DNA of 64,000 nucleotides from Liopterus haemorrhoidalis (taxonomy: Eukaryota > Arthropoda > Insecta > Coleoptera > Dytiscidae): assembly GCA_963971575.1 (NCBI GenBank), contig OZ020616.1, positions 18,053,535 to 18,117,534 on the forward strand, in the 5' to 3' direction. Both the position numbers and the translations under genes were made by a program. The notes beneath the pieces were generated by a model. The model saw only the letters and a program-made list of their open reading frames with translations, ran no database searches and was not told the DNA's origin. Shown here in pieces: positions 31,378-42,593 of this stretch; positions within the stretch are counted from its first letter, which is position 1, and each line of letters begins with the position of its first letter.

Positions 31378-32284
31378 GGCTACGGTTACATTGGAAGCGT
31401 GTTCGCCCGAACAGTGAGTCGCTCGTACTCGCCCGCATTCGCGCGACTGATAAAAGCGTGTAGAAATACACAGGTTTTTAGGTAATGTAGAAGCTTATCA
31501 ATCGCGCGAACTACGCTCGTACTCGCCCGCATTCGAGCGACTAATTCTAGCGTGTAGAAGTACACATCTGTGTATTGTAAATCGCCCGAATAGCTGAATT
31601 CAAAATTGTTTGTTTTGTTCGCGCGAGTATGCGTTCTACCTACAGTTCTTATCTCCGTACAGTCAGTCCACTTGTTTTACTTGCTCTGTGGTACAGTCTG
31701 TGTCTACAAAATGAATATTGAGAAATTAATATCATTAGTTTTTGATCGAAGATCGTTATGGGATCAAAAATGTAAAACTTACCATTGATCAATCACATAA
31801 ATTATGGGATGAAGTGGCGACTGAATTAAAAGTTAGCGATAAGGAGAAATATTTATTTTTTACATATTCTAAACATAATAAAAAACAAAACAACATATGA
31901 ATGGTTTATACCAGTGGTTCTCAACCGGTGGTACGCGTATCACTAGTGGTACCTGAAAGAAGACTTGGTGGTACGTGAATAACAGTGATGTATTTTTTAA
32001 ATTAATGTAATGAAGAAAAAAATATATATAAAATTACTCAAAGGTGAATTGTGTCAAAATTAACCTGCTTTATTATGCAAACATTCTTGATATTTTCTAT
32101 ATTACTAAGAAATTGGAGCATTATACGCTATTCCAAACGTTTAGGCGGAAGTAGATTTTGCAATCTAGTTACTTTCATCGTTTGAATTGTACTTTTTGGC
32201 CGTTTTGTTTAAGGTTTGTAATTCATACTTCCAATAAACATTTTTTGGTTAAGGTTAATATCATAACCGTAGGTAACCGTAGCC
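31378..32284 (+). mobile_element. PIF/Harbinger element H', left partner of an inverted pair
   Basis: Flanked by TTA at 31375-31377 and 32285-32287. The left tip GGCTACGGTTACATTGGAAG leads into CG-rich subterminal repeats (TACTCGCCCGCATTCG...). The interior carries a MADF-like frame, half of a hAT-type MITE (CAGTGGTTCTCAACC) and part of a family-D element. Relative to its partner it lacks about 170 bp next to the right tip, where only GTAACCGTAGCC remains. Confidence 0.85.
31711..31880 (+). pseudogene. MADF (Myb/SANT-like) domain fragment of element H'
   Basis: The frame MNIEKLISLVFDRRSLWDQK followed by CKTY fits the start of a MADF domain ('LI-LV---LWD----Y'). A stop follows at 31786, and KLWDEVATELKVSDKEKY continues in another frame. 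PIF/Harbinger elements commonly encode such a Myb/MADF protein alongside the nuclease; here it is broken. Confidence 0.6.
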
Positions 32285-32287
32285 TTA

Positions 32288-33363
32288 GGCTACGGTTACA
32301 GTGGAAGCGTGTTCGCCCGAAGTACAGTTCGGGCGTATTAGCGCGTAAACGGGCATATTCGCCCGTATACGAGCGACTAGATAGGTGGTGTTTAGTTCTA
32401 GCAGTTATTTTAATGACAAAAAAATAAATAAATGGGATATTTGTATTAAGAATGCCACAAAAAATGACATTTTAAAATGATATTAACCTTAACCAAAAAA
32501 TGTTTATTGGAAGTATGAATTACAAACCTTAAACAAAACGGCCAAAAAGTACAATTCAAACGATGAAAGTAACTAGATTGCAAAATCTAGTTCCGCCTAA
32601 ACGTTTGGAATAGCGTATAATGCTCCAATTTCTTAGTAATATAGAAAATATCAAGAATGTTTGCATAATAAAGCAGGTTAATTTTGACACAATTCACCTT
32701 TGAGTAATTTTATATATATTTTTTTCTTCATTACATTAATTTAAAAAATACATCACTGTTATTCACGTACCACCAAGTCTTCTTTCAGGTACCACTAGTG
32801 ATACGCGTACCACCGGTTGAGAACCACTGGTGTAAACCATTCATATGTTGTTTTGTTTTTTATTATGTTTAGAATATGTAAAAAATAAATATTTCTCCTT
32901 ATCGCTAACTTTTAATTCAGTCGCCACTTCATCCCATAATTTACGTGATTGATCAATGGTAAGTTTTACATTTTTGATCCCATAACGATCTTCGATCAAA
33001 AACTAATGATATTAATTTCTCAATATTCATTTTGTAGACATAGACTGTACCACAGAGCAAGTAAAACAAGTGGACTGACTGTACGGAGATAAGAACTGTA
33101 GGTAGAACGCATACTCGCGCGAACAAAACAAACAATTTTGAATTCAGCTATTCGGGCGATTTACAATACACAGATGTGTACTTCTACACGCTAGAATTAG
33201 TCGCTCGAATGCGGGCGAGTACGAGCGTAGTTCGCGCGATTGATAAGCTTCTACAGTACCTAAAAACCTGTGTATTTCTACACGCTTTTATCAGTCGCGC
33301 GAATGCGGGCGAGTACGAGCGACTCACTGTTCGGGCGAACACGCTTCCACTGTAACCGTAGCC
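32288..33363 (-). mobile_element. PIF/Harbinger element H, right partner, inverse orientation
   Basis: Complete between tips GGCTACGGTTACAGTGGAAG (32288) and its complement ending GTAACCGTAGCC (33363), flanked by TTA at 32285-32287 and 33364-33366. From about 32458 to 33363 it is an inverted copy of H' with only about 5-6 differences seen in about 900 bp. It also keeps the right end (about 32288-32410, with GTTCGGGCGTATTAGCGCG) that H' has lost. Confidence 0.88.
32890..33030 (-). pseudogene. MADF (Myb/SANT-like) domain fragment of element H
   Basis: Mirror copy of the fragment in H': the frame starts MNIEKLISLVFDRRSLWDQK at 33030 on the minus strand. It has the same stop after TYH and the same out-of-frame continuation, so the disabling change predates the duplication of the element. 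Confidence 0.6.
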
Positions 33364-34186
33364 TTAGGAAACCTGAGATCCAGTTTAACAAGTTTTCTCT
33401 TATGCCAAGGTTCTTAAGCTTATTTATGAGTAAAGCAGTTGGTACTTTGTCAAACGCCTTGGCAAAATCTAGATAAATGACATCAGTTGGGAATCCTGTG
33501 TCGTGAACGACGGTCCATTCATTTGTGGCTACTAGGAGTTTAGTGCAAGTGGATTTTTTAGGTTGGAATCCATGCTGCTGGTCGGGTATCAAGTTGTAAC
33601 GTGTAACATGGACCTGGAGCTGTTTGACAATTATTCTTTTCATACTCTTACATATGTGGGAGGTAAGACTAATTGGTCTGTAATTTGCGGTTGAAAATTT
33701 ATCTCCTTTCTTGAATATTGGCGTTATCTGCGCCGTTAACCATGCTTGTGGAAGCTTCCAGTCTTAAATGAAAGTTTCATAAGGTTTGAAATAGGTTGAA
33801 ATAGTTGGTCAGCACAGTTACTGAGAATTTGTGAACTTATCTGATCAGGTCCAGGAGATGAAGATTTTAGTATTCGGAGCACTTGTACAACATCATCGGA
33901 CTCAATTCTATTGCAGTAAGATTATTTGATACTCGTGTTTCAGCAGGTAATTGTGGATAAATAACTGTTTCAGATGTGTCAAATGTCAGTGCAGAGTACT
34001 CACCAAGAGCTTCGACAACTTCAGAATTGGACGTACATAATGTGACGTGATGGACGTAATGGACGTAAAGTATTAGGCATATTTCTGACTTAATGAGCAT
34101 TAAATTGGTTGGTTTTCCGCTGAATTCGTGGGATGTGTACACCATAAGTTCAATCGTGGCTCAGAAGTCACCATTCAGGATTCCAC

Positions 34187-34752
34187 ACACATAAGCGGCC
34201 GCGGTAGAGTTACGGCGGCGGCTTAACGCAACCTATATAATACAATGAGACCACGCAAATACAAGCGTTCAGCTATCTGGGAACGACGCCGGATGCAGCG
34301 TTCAGTCTAGCGATCACCAAACACTGGCGGCCGAACTCGACAAGTTGCGTTAGGCCGCGCGATATTCATTGTTTATATACCACAGAGTGAATATATTTAA
34401 GAAAATAATGTCGAAAATAGATAATTTAACAGAAAAAATCATAGATCAGTAAAGGATCATTTAATTTTGTATGACTTAGCACATCCTGATTACAAGAATA
34501 TTAGGAAAACAAATAAAGTGTGGGACGAAATAGAACAAGTTTTGGAAATTGATAGTAAGTAGATTATTATTTTTCCTCTACATACAATTAATTATTCTAT
34601 TGTATTCTCGCAATCAATATTATCATACAACTATATACCGTAATTCACTAACTGATCGCTACCGCTACCGCCACTCCCACCGCGTTAGTGTGAGGAGACC
34701 TGATCGCTAGTCGTGTCGCTAATGCTACCGCTACCGCGGCCGCCACGATAAA
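34187..34752 (+). mobile_element. GC-rich Harbinger-like element with MADF fragment
   Basis: GCGGCCGCGGTAGAGTTACG at 34195 is mirrored at about 34720-34745 by GCTACCGCTACCGCGGCCGC, and GC-rich (ACCGCTACCGC) repeats sit at both ends. Inside lies a MADF-like frame. Flanking target duplication is not clean, so the superfamily call rests on the TIR style and the MADF content. Confidence 0.45.
34408..34563 (+). pseudogene. MADF-domain fragment
   Basis: MSKIDNLTEKIID then, after one frameshift near 34450, VKDHLILYDLAHPDYKNIRK and TNKVWDEIEQVLEIDS. 'LI--V--H--LYD--HPDYKN----W-EI---L' is the MADF pattern. It ends at a GTAAGT that looks like a splice donor. The protein would bind DNA; this copy has a frame break. 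Confidence 0.65.
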
Positions 34753-35335
34753 CGAGTACGACGCACCACAATAATTTCGCCTACTGATAAATAAAATGCG
34801 ATTTGGTATCTTTTTCTAAAGAATTAATTTATTTTTGTAATTTGTATTACATAAAATCAAATGAACATGTTATTTATATAAATTTAGTTTGGGGGGGGGG
34901 GGTTGAATGAGGCGGAAACAGGCGCAAACATGTGCGAGCCGGTTCTTAGAATTTTAGCAGCACGGGTAAGAGAAACCATGTTTAGGACAATATTTTTTCT
35001 ATATTCTCATCACAATTAACATTTTTTTTTTTTTAAAAATGTAGGATCCTACATTAGAATGGAGGGTGAACTGTGAGAATGTTAAAAAACTTTAACAAAA
35101 CATTAAAATTAATAGTTTAATGAAAAGTATTTAAATACACTTAACTCCACTTAGATATTATAACTCCACTTAACATTACAACTCCACTGGACAAATCTTA
35201 CAACTCCACTTAACTAATCTTACAAATATTCATCTACAATATTAACTCAAGTAACAACTTATAACTTGTACATCTTTTCTACGTGTGTTACTCAAACGTT
35301 CGCGGCCATCTTTTATGCGTCTCTTACTTGAGCTA
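34753..35335. other. AT-rich spacer with a G12 run and TTAACTCCACTTA-like short repeats
   Basis: A homopolymer of twelve G lies at 34891-34902. From 35135 to 35225 the motif AACTCCACTTA recurs about four times with A/T-rich spacing. No gene seen. Confidence 0.45.
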
Positions 35336-35792
35336 AAGTCACTGGATTATACAAAGTAGCGCAAGCCTTTGAAGAAGCCGACAGACCCCAGGGTTTGATT
35401 GGCAACATTGCTTCCCCTATTAAGCAAACTAAAGCAGCAATTTTTACGTTCTTAAGTTTGCGTCTGCGCTGTCACATCTCTCTTTCTCGCTCTAATTTAA
35501 TAACCTCCTTTGTCAGCGGTTTGAATATTTAAGGTTAAGTTTCATTTAAATTTATATATTATATCCATTTAATTCAATAAAAATTAAAAAAATAATTGAA
35601 ATTGTACCACAATTTTGTTATAGTGCATCTTTGATTAAAAAAATCGTGATTACAATGTTTAAAATAAAAATTTTGGTAATACTAGTTTCTTATTTTTTTA
35701 ATGTTGGAATCGCCGAAAATCATTTGTGTTGGCGACATTTTTAGCCCCAGTATGGCCGCCGTTGCCCTACTTTGTATAATCTAGTGACTTTA
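35336..35792. mobile_element. 457-bp MITE with 10-bp target duplication
   Basis: ACTTGAGCTA lies directly on both sides (35326-35335 and 35793-35802). The ends are AAGTCACTGGATTATACAAA and the complement of AAGTCACTAGATTATACAAA, then GTAG. A 9-11-bp duplication fits Mutator-like elements. No coding capacity. Confidence 0.75.
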
Positions 35793-35859
35793 ACTTGAGC
35801 TACTGCTGATCACAGAACACATTAACTGCTGATATTCAAAAATAAACGTCACCTCTACC

Positions 35860-36226
35860 CATAGGCGCCCGCAAGGGGGGGCAAGTTGGGGTCAGTTGCC
35901 CTCCCCTCTGGAGTTTGGACCCAATTACCAATTCGTATCTTAGAAGAAAAAAATATATTATTTAAATATAAAATTCATAAAAAAAACGATTGTTTATTAT
36001 TATATTTTTGCTTTAGCAACTTTGGCTATTAGCCAGAATAGTTCTTATTTACAAAATCGATTATTTTTAATTATAGAGAACACATTTTTAACTAGAAATT
36101 AAATGTTTATCCTCAGCGGAGATCGTTCCCAGACCCGCCACGTGGAAAGCTTTGTTCGAATATGACATCTATATCTATGTTTTGGGCTTGCCCCCCCCCC
36201 TAGAATAACTTCTGCGGGCGCCTATG
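35860..36226. mobile_element. 367-bp hAT-type MITE
   Basis: CCTCTACC (35852-35859) and CCTCCACC (36227-36234) form an 8-bp target duplication with one mismatch. Tips are CATAGGCGCCCGCA and TGCGGGCGCCTATG. Subterminal G-run and C-run (GGGGGG / CCCCCCCCCC) also pair. Confidence 0.8.
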
Positions 36227-36234
36227 CCTCCACC

Positions 36235-37260
36235 TCTCGCCTATTTTATGTACTAAGATCGTTTGTTTAATTTAAAATTTCTTTTATACCTTGACTTGTT
36301 TCCTACATATATTCATTTTTACTTGTTATTGAGTTCATTTTTTCAATTTCAGAAACGTATTTCTCACTATTAACAATATATTATATGATTTATAAGTATT
36401 TTACTACTATAACTGAATTATTCCTATTTGATTCCAACAATAGATTGAATCATGACGTGTGATAGTAGGCGGACACATGAAAGCATACACACAAGTACAC
36501 TCCGCAAGTAGCATTGCATAACCTAGTTTAGCCAGCGTTTAAACACGATTTTCAGATGTTTTTTAATTATATTTTTATTTCAAAAGAAGACATACACGCC
36601 TAGCCTAGCTAGGAAGACATACACTACTTTAGCCATAAATGTAAAAAATCCATAACATTATAAGCCATAATTTAGCCATGAATTAAAAAAATATATTTTG
36701 TTAAAAACTGTAATATTTTCCAAAAACACAATCTGTCGTACTTTTCCAATGCAGGTCAATGTACATTACTTAGAATTTTTTCAGATTTTTAGGTCAACCC
36801 CTTTTGGGTTAAAGAGTGTGGGATAGTATTTTTTTTGTACATATATGGAAACGAACATATTAAAATAAAGAAATTTTAAAAACCCACGTCCCGTTTTTTA
36901 ATTTACATCTTCAGAACTTTCTTTTGAAACCACACAATAAATTATAAAATAATAATTAGTTTTTTCAACCACTCGTTTATAATATATTTGAAATTATTTT
37001 GCAATGGTCCAATATTAATGCGGTCACCGTTATTTTGGACGTTTGCCATTGCTGATAGTGCTAGGCTAGGATAGTACAATATAATGAATATTAGTATCAA
37101 AAAGATATAATACTTCATGAGTTATATAAAATATTTTCGGAAGTTTCGGAAACTGCTCAACTATCTCTTTACACTATGTTCTACGTCTACGTCTACTGGA
37201 AATTATACTTAAGGATAGGAGTTCCTACTTTGTTCCTCTTATTAATTTTTTTTGAAACTT
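36235..37260. other. no recognisable feature
   Basis: AT-rich sequence without a credible open frame, TIR or tandem structure that I could see; short CATA/TAGCC repeats occur at about 36600-36680. Confidence 0.4.
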
Positions 37261-37310
<50 letters not shown>

Positions 37311-37312
37311 TT
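37261..37312. repeat. (AT)n microsatellite
   Basis: About 24 uninterrupted AT dinucleotides directly precede a LINE 3' end (ATTCTTTATTTCACGTAGAC). The same order, TA-run then ATTCTTTATTTCCCCTAGGC, is seen at 55048-55080. Confidence 0.9.
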
Positions 37313-37600
37313 TATTTCACGTAGACCTTGCGGCGTTTAGGGTATCAAATATTACAAGAAATGAAACTAAAATATTATAATTATATAAAATATGGATATT
37401 TACAGTATTTTTTCATTTCTTTCTTCTTCCTTCAGTGTCCCTCTCTTTCTTCCGATTCTCCTTCCGGCTTCCCTCTCCGATCTCCTTCCTTCTTACCTCC
37501 AGTTCTCTCGCCCATCTTTCTCCCTCGCCTTCCTCACTCATCAGTTCCTTTATCTCTTCCTCCCAGACTGCCATATCTCTGCATTTCTTCGCTAAATGCT
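37313..37600 (-). mobile_element. LINE 3' fragment, copy 1
   Basis: Minus strand encodes EHLAKKCRDMAVWEEEIKEL and a long Glu/Lys/Arg tail, preceded by LE. 'LEHL---C' is the typical C-terminal zinc-knuckle end of R1/I-type non-LTR ORF2. The 3' non-coding part (ACCCTAAACGCCGCAAGGTC...) ends at the (AT)n run. A paralogous copy lies at 55060-55290. Confidence 0.5.
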
Positions 37601-37611
37601 CCAATGTTAAA

Positions 37612-38655
37612 AAAAAACACAACTCAAAAACGGTTTGAGACAGCGACCTCCGGTTAAATCCGGAAAATTTTTGAATTCTCCGTAGTTTATTTAATCTAGA
37701 AAAAATTTGGGGCTTTAATCGTTGAACGTGTTTTGAGATTACGACATTTTTTTTAATGGTATAATTTACATTATTTGTGAAAATTGTGAATTAAAAAAAA
37801 GCACAACTCTAAAACGGTTTGAGACAGCGACCTGCGGTTATAATTTTTGGATCCTCCGTAGTTTTTTTAATTTAGAAAAAATTTGGGGCTTTAATCATTT
37901 AACGCGTTGTGAGATAACGATATTTTTTTTAATGGTATAATTTACATTATTTGTGAAAATTGTGAATTAAAAAAAACACAACTCTAAAACGGTTTAAAAC
38001 AGCGACCTGCGGTTATAATTTTTGGATTCTCCGTAGCTTTTTTATTCTAGAAAAAATTTGGGGCTTTAATCATTTAACGCGTTGTGAGATAACAACATTA
38101 TTTTTTAATGGTATAATTTACATTACTTGTGAAAATTGTGAATTGAAAAAAGCAGAACTCAAAAATAGTTTGAGATAGCGATCTGCGGTTGAAATTTTTG
38201 GATTCTCCGTAATTTATTTAGTCCGTACATAATTTGGGGCTTTAATGTGTTTTGAGATTTTGACAAATATTTTTAATGGCATAATTTACATTATTAGTGA
38301 AAACTGTGAATTAAAAAAAAATTACAACTCAAATAACGGTTAGAGAAAATGACCTGACGTTAGAATTTTTGGATTCCTCGTAGTTTATTTAGACTAGAAA
38401 AAATTTTAGGCTTATTCGTTTAGCGTATTTTAAAATTATGAGATATTTTAATATGGCGTGATTTATAGAAATTTTCATCTTTGCATGGACGTATCTGAAA
38501 AACGAAATGCGATAAAGACCTACGGTTGAATTTTTTTTTAAATATTTTGAATTTTGTTGGAAAATTGGTATACCTATATATTTTTAGCCTTGGATCACAA
38601 ATATATGGTCACTTTTGAGTTAAGGTCTAAAATTTTGACATTTGCAGCAAAAAAA
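37612..38655. repeat. ~175-bp tandem array, about six units
   Basis: Units begin near 37618, 37801, 37977, 38150, 38322 and 38495 with CACAACTCAAAAACGGTTTG or variants, followed by AGACAGCGACCTGCGGTT, TTTGGATTCTCCGTAGTTTA, AAATTTGGGGCTTTAATC and AATGGTATAATTTACATTAT. Spacing falls from about 183 to 171 bp and divergence rises toward the right. No frame is conserved. Confidence 0.85.
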
Positions 38656-38760
38656 TTAAATAAAAAAAAAAAACGTCCACCATAAGGCTCAGAGCCGATG
38701 AAATGTTAGCCAGCCTCCTTTTTTTAACTATATAAACTAATACTTACTTCTTATCTATAT

Positions 38761-39073
38761 CAGCAGTTCCCAAACTGTGCGCTGCGTAAATATTCCTCCA
38801 ATTGCGTAAGTTAGACCAATGTTTTGACTTGAGGCGCCGCAGAACAATACTGGCAGAGCCGCAGTAAGGAAAACTTGCGCTAGGGGCAAATAATTCCAAG
38901 TGAAGAACAAAAAAAAGGTCCTCACTTTCGCAATGTGGCGCCTCTTAGTCAAGCTCATCGGCGCCCTTTTCCATAGTGCGTTAGGGGCCATCGCCTCCTC
39001 CGCCCCCCCTTTCTGCGGCTCTGAATACTGGTACAGTAAGGGCGCCGGGAACCGAAAAGTTTGTGAACCACTG
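38761..39073. mobile_element. hAT-type MITE
   Basis: CAGCAGTTCCCAAACTGTGC at the left and AAGTTTGTGAACCACTG at the right are the familiar hAT tips (CAGNGGTTCCCAAACT). The 8-bp flanks ATCTATAT/GTTTAGAT match at only five positions. Interior is moderately GC-rich; no transposase. Confidence 0.6.
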
Positions 39074-39402
39074 GTTTAGATGGTAAAGCATTTTGAAAAG
39101 CGTGGGTATTTAGTTCATAACTATTCCACACCTCTGACAGAAAAATCAAGGTTCTTCCCAGCGGTGGGTAGATACCTACCTTACCGATAACATTATTACT
39201 TAAACACTGATTTATTAAAAAGAGAATCACTTCACATTACCACCCACTGTAGCAAGGACATCTGGTTACGTCTATTTATTATAATGTCAATTATTAAACT
39301 ACAAGATTCGATAAGAAAAAAATAAATAAATATTAATGGGCTAGATGTGTTACTGGGTCATATATCTGTAGTAGTTTTAAAGTAGCTTCAATGAAGTATT
39401 AA

Positions 39403-40230
39403 CAGGGCCGGCTCGTGGCGTGGGCGAAGTGTGCAGGGCACACAGGCGCTTCAAAATTTACCATTTTTTTAAAATATAATTTGAAGAAAGAGGTTTTTTG
39501 ATGAAGAACCAGAAACCTCCTTCACTGAAATTAACAATCCCAAAATAACATTTAAAATCAATTTTTTTGACGTTCTTTTTAAAAAGATAATTATATCAAT
39601 GGGAGAACGTTTTGAATCATTTAAATCTGTTTTAAATCCGTTTGCATTCAAACAAAATTGTAGGCTACTTGAAACAATACTGTCGGAAAAAGAAAATAAA
39701 GATATTGATGGCGAAAATCTTGCAACAGAACTGAGATTGTTGTCTCAAAGAACAAAAGGCAATCTTGAGGCAATTTTAAAATGAATTTATTTACACAGTT
39801 TAGAAGAGTTATTTCCGAATGCTATCACAGCTTTACTAACCCTACCTGTTTCAGTGGCAAAATGTGAGCGCACGTTTTCAAAACTCAGACTTATAAAAAT
39901 CTATTTAGGTTCCAGTTTAAGCCAGGAAAATTTAAATGGATTGGCCATCATATCAATAGAACATAAAATAGCCGAAAGTATTGATACTGAAGAAATAAGA
40001 AAAGAATTCGCTACCTTAAAAGCCAGACGGGTCCCATTGAGTTAGAATGCCAAAGACTTAATTGAAGTTTAATGTAGTTAATTTTGTTGTTTTGTTATAA
40101 GCATTGATTATTTTGTTAAGTAAAGAATAATAATAAGAATAATAAATAAAAAGAAAAATAACCTTTTTTTTTTTTGTTAGGCGCCAAATTTTTCCTGCAA
40201 ACACAAGAAAAATTTGACGAGCCGGCCCTG
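39403..40230 (+). mobile_element. ZMYM1-type hAT element, internally deleted
   Basis: AGTATTAA (39395-39402) and AGTATGAA (40231-40238) form an 8-bp duplication with one change. Tips are CAGGGCCGGCTCG and CGAGCCGGCCCTG. The 828-bp interior keeps only the C-terminal part of the transposase gene. Confidence 0.85.
39599..40045 (+). pseudogene. hAT transposase C-terminal remnant
   Basis: First frame FESFKSVLNPFAFKQNCRLL, then ELRLLSQRTKGNLEAILK. The second gives SVAKCERTFSKLRLIKIYLG and LNGLAIISIEHKIAESID. 'A-x-C-E-R-x-F-S-K-L-x-x-I-K-x-x-L' is the hATC dimerisation motif of ZMYM1-like elements. A TGA at 39782 and a frame break separate the two, and the N-terminal zinc finger and catalytic regions are absent. 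Confidence 0.8.
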
Positions 40231-41035
40231 AGTATGAAGTTACTTGGTTACCAAAAAAATATATTAATTATGTTTTTGTTAAAAACTAAAAACCTAAAAT
40301 TTATATTTTGTAAGACTCTTGTTATTTTCAAGACTTACATATCTGAGGTTTCCGCTAGACCGAATAAAAATTATAACCTAGTTAGATTAAGTTCGCCGTT
40401 TTTTCACAGGTTGCCTGAAGCTACACTCACTCCCGAGCAAGGGTAGATTTTGCCTGTCCTGAACAAGTTCATAAATACAAGCGAAAACTTTACATACAGG
40501 TGTCGGAACACAAACGTACGCCATAGTGTAGCCGAGGTGTAGTTTAGTGTTAGGGATGGGAAAAATACATCGATGTTCAGATGGCGATAGTATCGATAAA
40601 ACATCGTCTACTACCGAAGTCGATGTTTAAACTTTGAAATTCAGAAACTACCGCTAGAGGCGTTGAAATCTTAATATTTATTTTTATTAAAATTAGTACA
40701 CAAAATACAAGCGCCATCTATTGTGATATAACAATACTAATAGTGTTAGTGCTTATTCTTCTTAGAACTTATCAGAATAAGAAAAAAATAAGAAGAAACT
40801 TCTAATTTTTGCAAACAATGCGAACGACCAACGTCGCCAACACACTTTTTTCTTTTTTAGTCTTGTTGACACTTTCCCAGTTGTTATTCCTCCAATCCTT
40901 GGAATTACCGTATTGGGAAATATAATTATAATTTATTTATTAATAAAATTATTATAAGGATTATTATATTGTAATGTTAGTGTAAAATTAATATTAGGAT
41001 TGCTATATTAGTGTTAAAAAAAAATGTAATATGTA

Positions 41036-41625
41036 CAGTCTATTCCAAACGATTAGGTGGAACTAACCTGAATATTAATTTTTGTAAATTGTCATTAACT
41101 ATTTTTTTATATATCGAAGTTGGCTTTTCCTGAGCAAAATGATCAAAAGCTTCAATCAATTGGTAAAACTAACTATACTCTATCTCATAAAGGCTGATAG
41201 TAATAAATCATTTTGTCAGGCAGTTATCAGTGGCGTGCACATTTTAAACACGTTTAAATTGGTTTTGTGTATTTCTATATTACTATTTATTATTTTATTA
41301 AACTCACGCCTGTGCCCATATTTATCATATCATTAAACACACCCCTGTGACCATATTTTTTCTCAAAATTTTAGGGTCAAATTTTTATGGTCTATTGTGT
41401 TTAACCCTAGTTCGTATTCCCATATAATATGTGCGGCACACTCGGTTGTTTTTAACAATATTTCGTTTCGAACTATTCATATTTTGTCGCTTTTGTTTTG
41501 CCGCTTCTGTGTGATAAAACAATAACTTTTGACAAATAACAAATTTTATTAATATCAGCCTTTCGGAGATAGAGTATAGAGTTGAAAATCTAATTTCGCC
41601 TAAACCAAAGGAACAGACTTTATTT
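41036..41625. mobile_element. MITE family F, copy 2, split by another MITE
   Basis: CAGTCTATTCCAAACGATTA continuing GGTGGAACTA at the left and CTAATTTCGCCTAAACCAAAGGAACAGACT at the right. The interior GAAGTTGGCTTTTCC and GATCAAAAGCTTCAATC match the copy at 27586-27775 until the insertion point near 41172. Confidence 0.7.
41173..41582. mobile_element. ~410-bp MITE inside family F copy 2
   Basis: TATACTCTATCTCATAAAGG with CTGATA at the left; the right end is the complement of TATACTCTATCTCCGAAAGG with CTGATA. The uninterrupted family-F copy shows the filled-in site. No coding capacity. Confidence 0.7.
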
Positions 41626-42057
41626 CAACTTAAAAAAGTTAAAAAAAAATTGTGTATGACAGTATGTTATTTTTATGTTAAATAATATAAAATTAACATT
41701 AAGATTAGTATGTTAGTATTATAATAAAATGCAATATTTCATTTTAGGAATGTAAAAATGGTAGGTACAAATTAGAATTTTTACTTTGAGTATAATAATG
41801 TTAATGTGAAATTAATTACTATTAAAAAATAATATTTCTATTTAAAAATCTAATAAATGCTTTTTGTGTATTATATGTTACTTTTTTTCGTATTTTATCT
41901 ATACATTATTAAATAAAACCTATATAATATAAATAAATAGCTTTTTTTAATATTAATAAAACAACGATGTTTATCCTTCGATGTTTTTTCAACATCGATA
42001 GTAAGCGCCGATGTTAACATCGATGTTTTGCCTTCGATGTACAACCCTATTTAGTGT

Positions 42058-42593
42058 AGGTTGGGCAACAACATCGAACACCTTTAATAACTCTCAAGAA
42101 AAAAAGTTATTTTAAAAAATTCAATCCATAAATAGCGTGACAAACGCAAGCAACAGAAAAAATATATATAAGAAAAGTTATTATGTATGCAGAAACGAAT
42201 TTATTTTTGTTCAATACCGTACTAATATGTAATTTGAACTGAAATATCTCCCTTGCCATTTACAGCTACAAATTACATAACAAAAACAAACATAGTACGG
42301 GTACGCCAGCTACGATTTTATAAATCTAATTGTATTTAAAACACTTTGCGTGACAGTCAGTGTTAAAAAATGTCGAACTTGCTTATTAAAATCTATGTAG
42401 ACTTGCGTGAAGATGATTCTCTGTTAAATGGTTCGTGAATCGCACGATCGTCCTTGCTGCATTCCATTGCCAGCGCCCAGAGTTCTAAGAGAATGTTACA
42501 TAATATTGTTCACACAATCAGGTCAAAAGGAAACAGAATATTTGTACAACCATGCGTCACTTAACGTCCGTCCGAACAATGTTCAATTGCATG
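42058..42593. other. no recognisable feature
   Basis: A 107-residue plus-strand frame begins at 42428 but runs on into the mariner TIR and has no motif. No other signal seen. Confidence 0.4.

Larger units (their letters stand above)
30358..34150 (-). mobile_element. CR1/Jockey-type LINE, 3' two-thirds, split by two Harbinger elements
   Basis: On the minus strand, from about 34150 downward, come the end of a variable region and the start of the reverse transcriptase (a KSSSPGPDQI segment at about 33865-33830). Then follow RYNLIPDQQHGFQPKKS and VIYLDFAKAFDKVP, with the catalytic Asp in LDFAKAFD. The frame breaks at ...WISGFL (33367) and resumes at 31374 with TNRTFRVRN, then VLGPLLFILYTEDIP and FCDD in place of the usual YADD/FADD. 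The C-terminal part runs to about 30475. The 3' tail is (TAA)n at about 30358-30372. It is 5'-truncated and has several frame breaks. Confidence 0.8.
40551..42049. mobile_element. hAT-type element with exact 8-bp duplication, holding two further layers
   Basis: TTTAGTGT lies exactly on both sides (40543-40550 and 42050-42057). Tips are TAGGGATGGG...CATCGATGTT and the complement of TAGGGTTGTACATCGAAGGC. Many ATCGATG/CATCGAT copies cluster at both ends. Inside is a family-F MITE (41036-41625), itself split. No transposase of its own recognised. Confidence 0.85.

Noticed and set aside
34891..34902. G12 run as a regulatory G-quadruplex
   Set aside because: A single uninterrupted G tract without spaced G-runs is more likely slippage; no gene nearby.
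37392..37638. Overlapping Ser/Pro/Leu-rich frames in a CT-rich stretch
   Set aside because: They are low-complexity translations of the complement of the Glu/Lys/Arg-rich LINE tail; no start context or motif.
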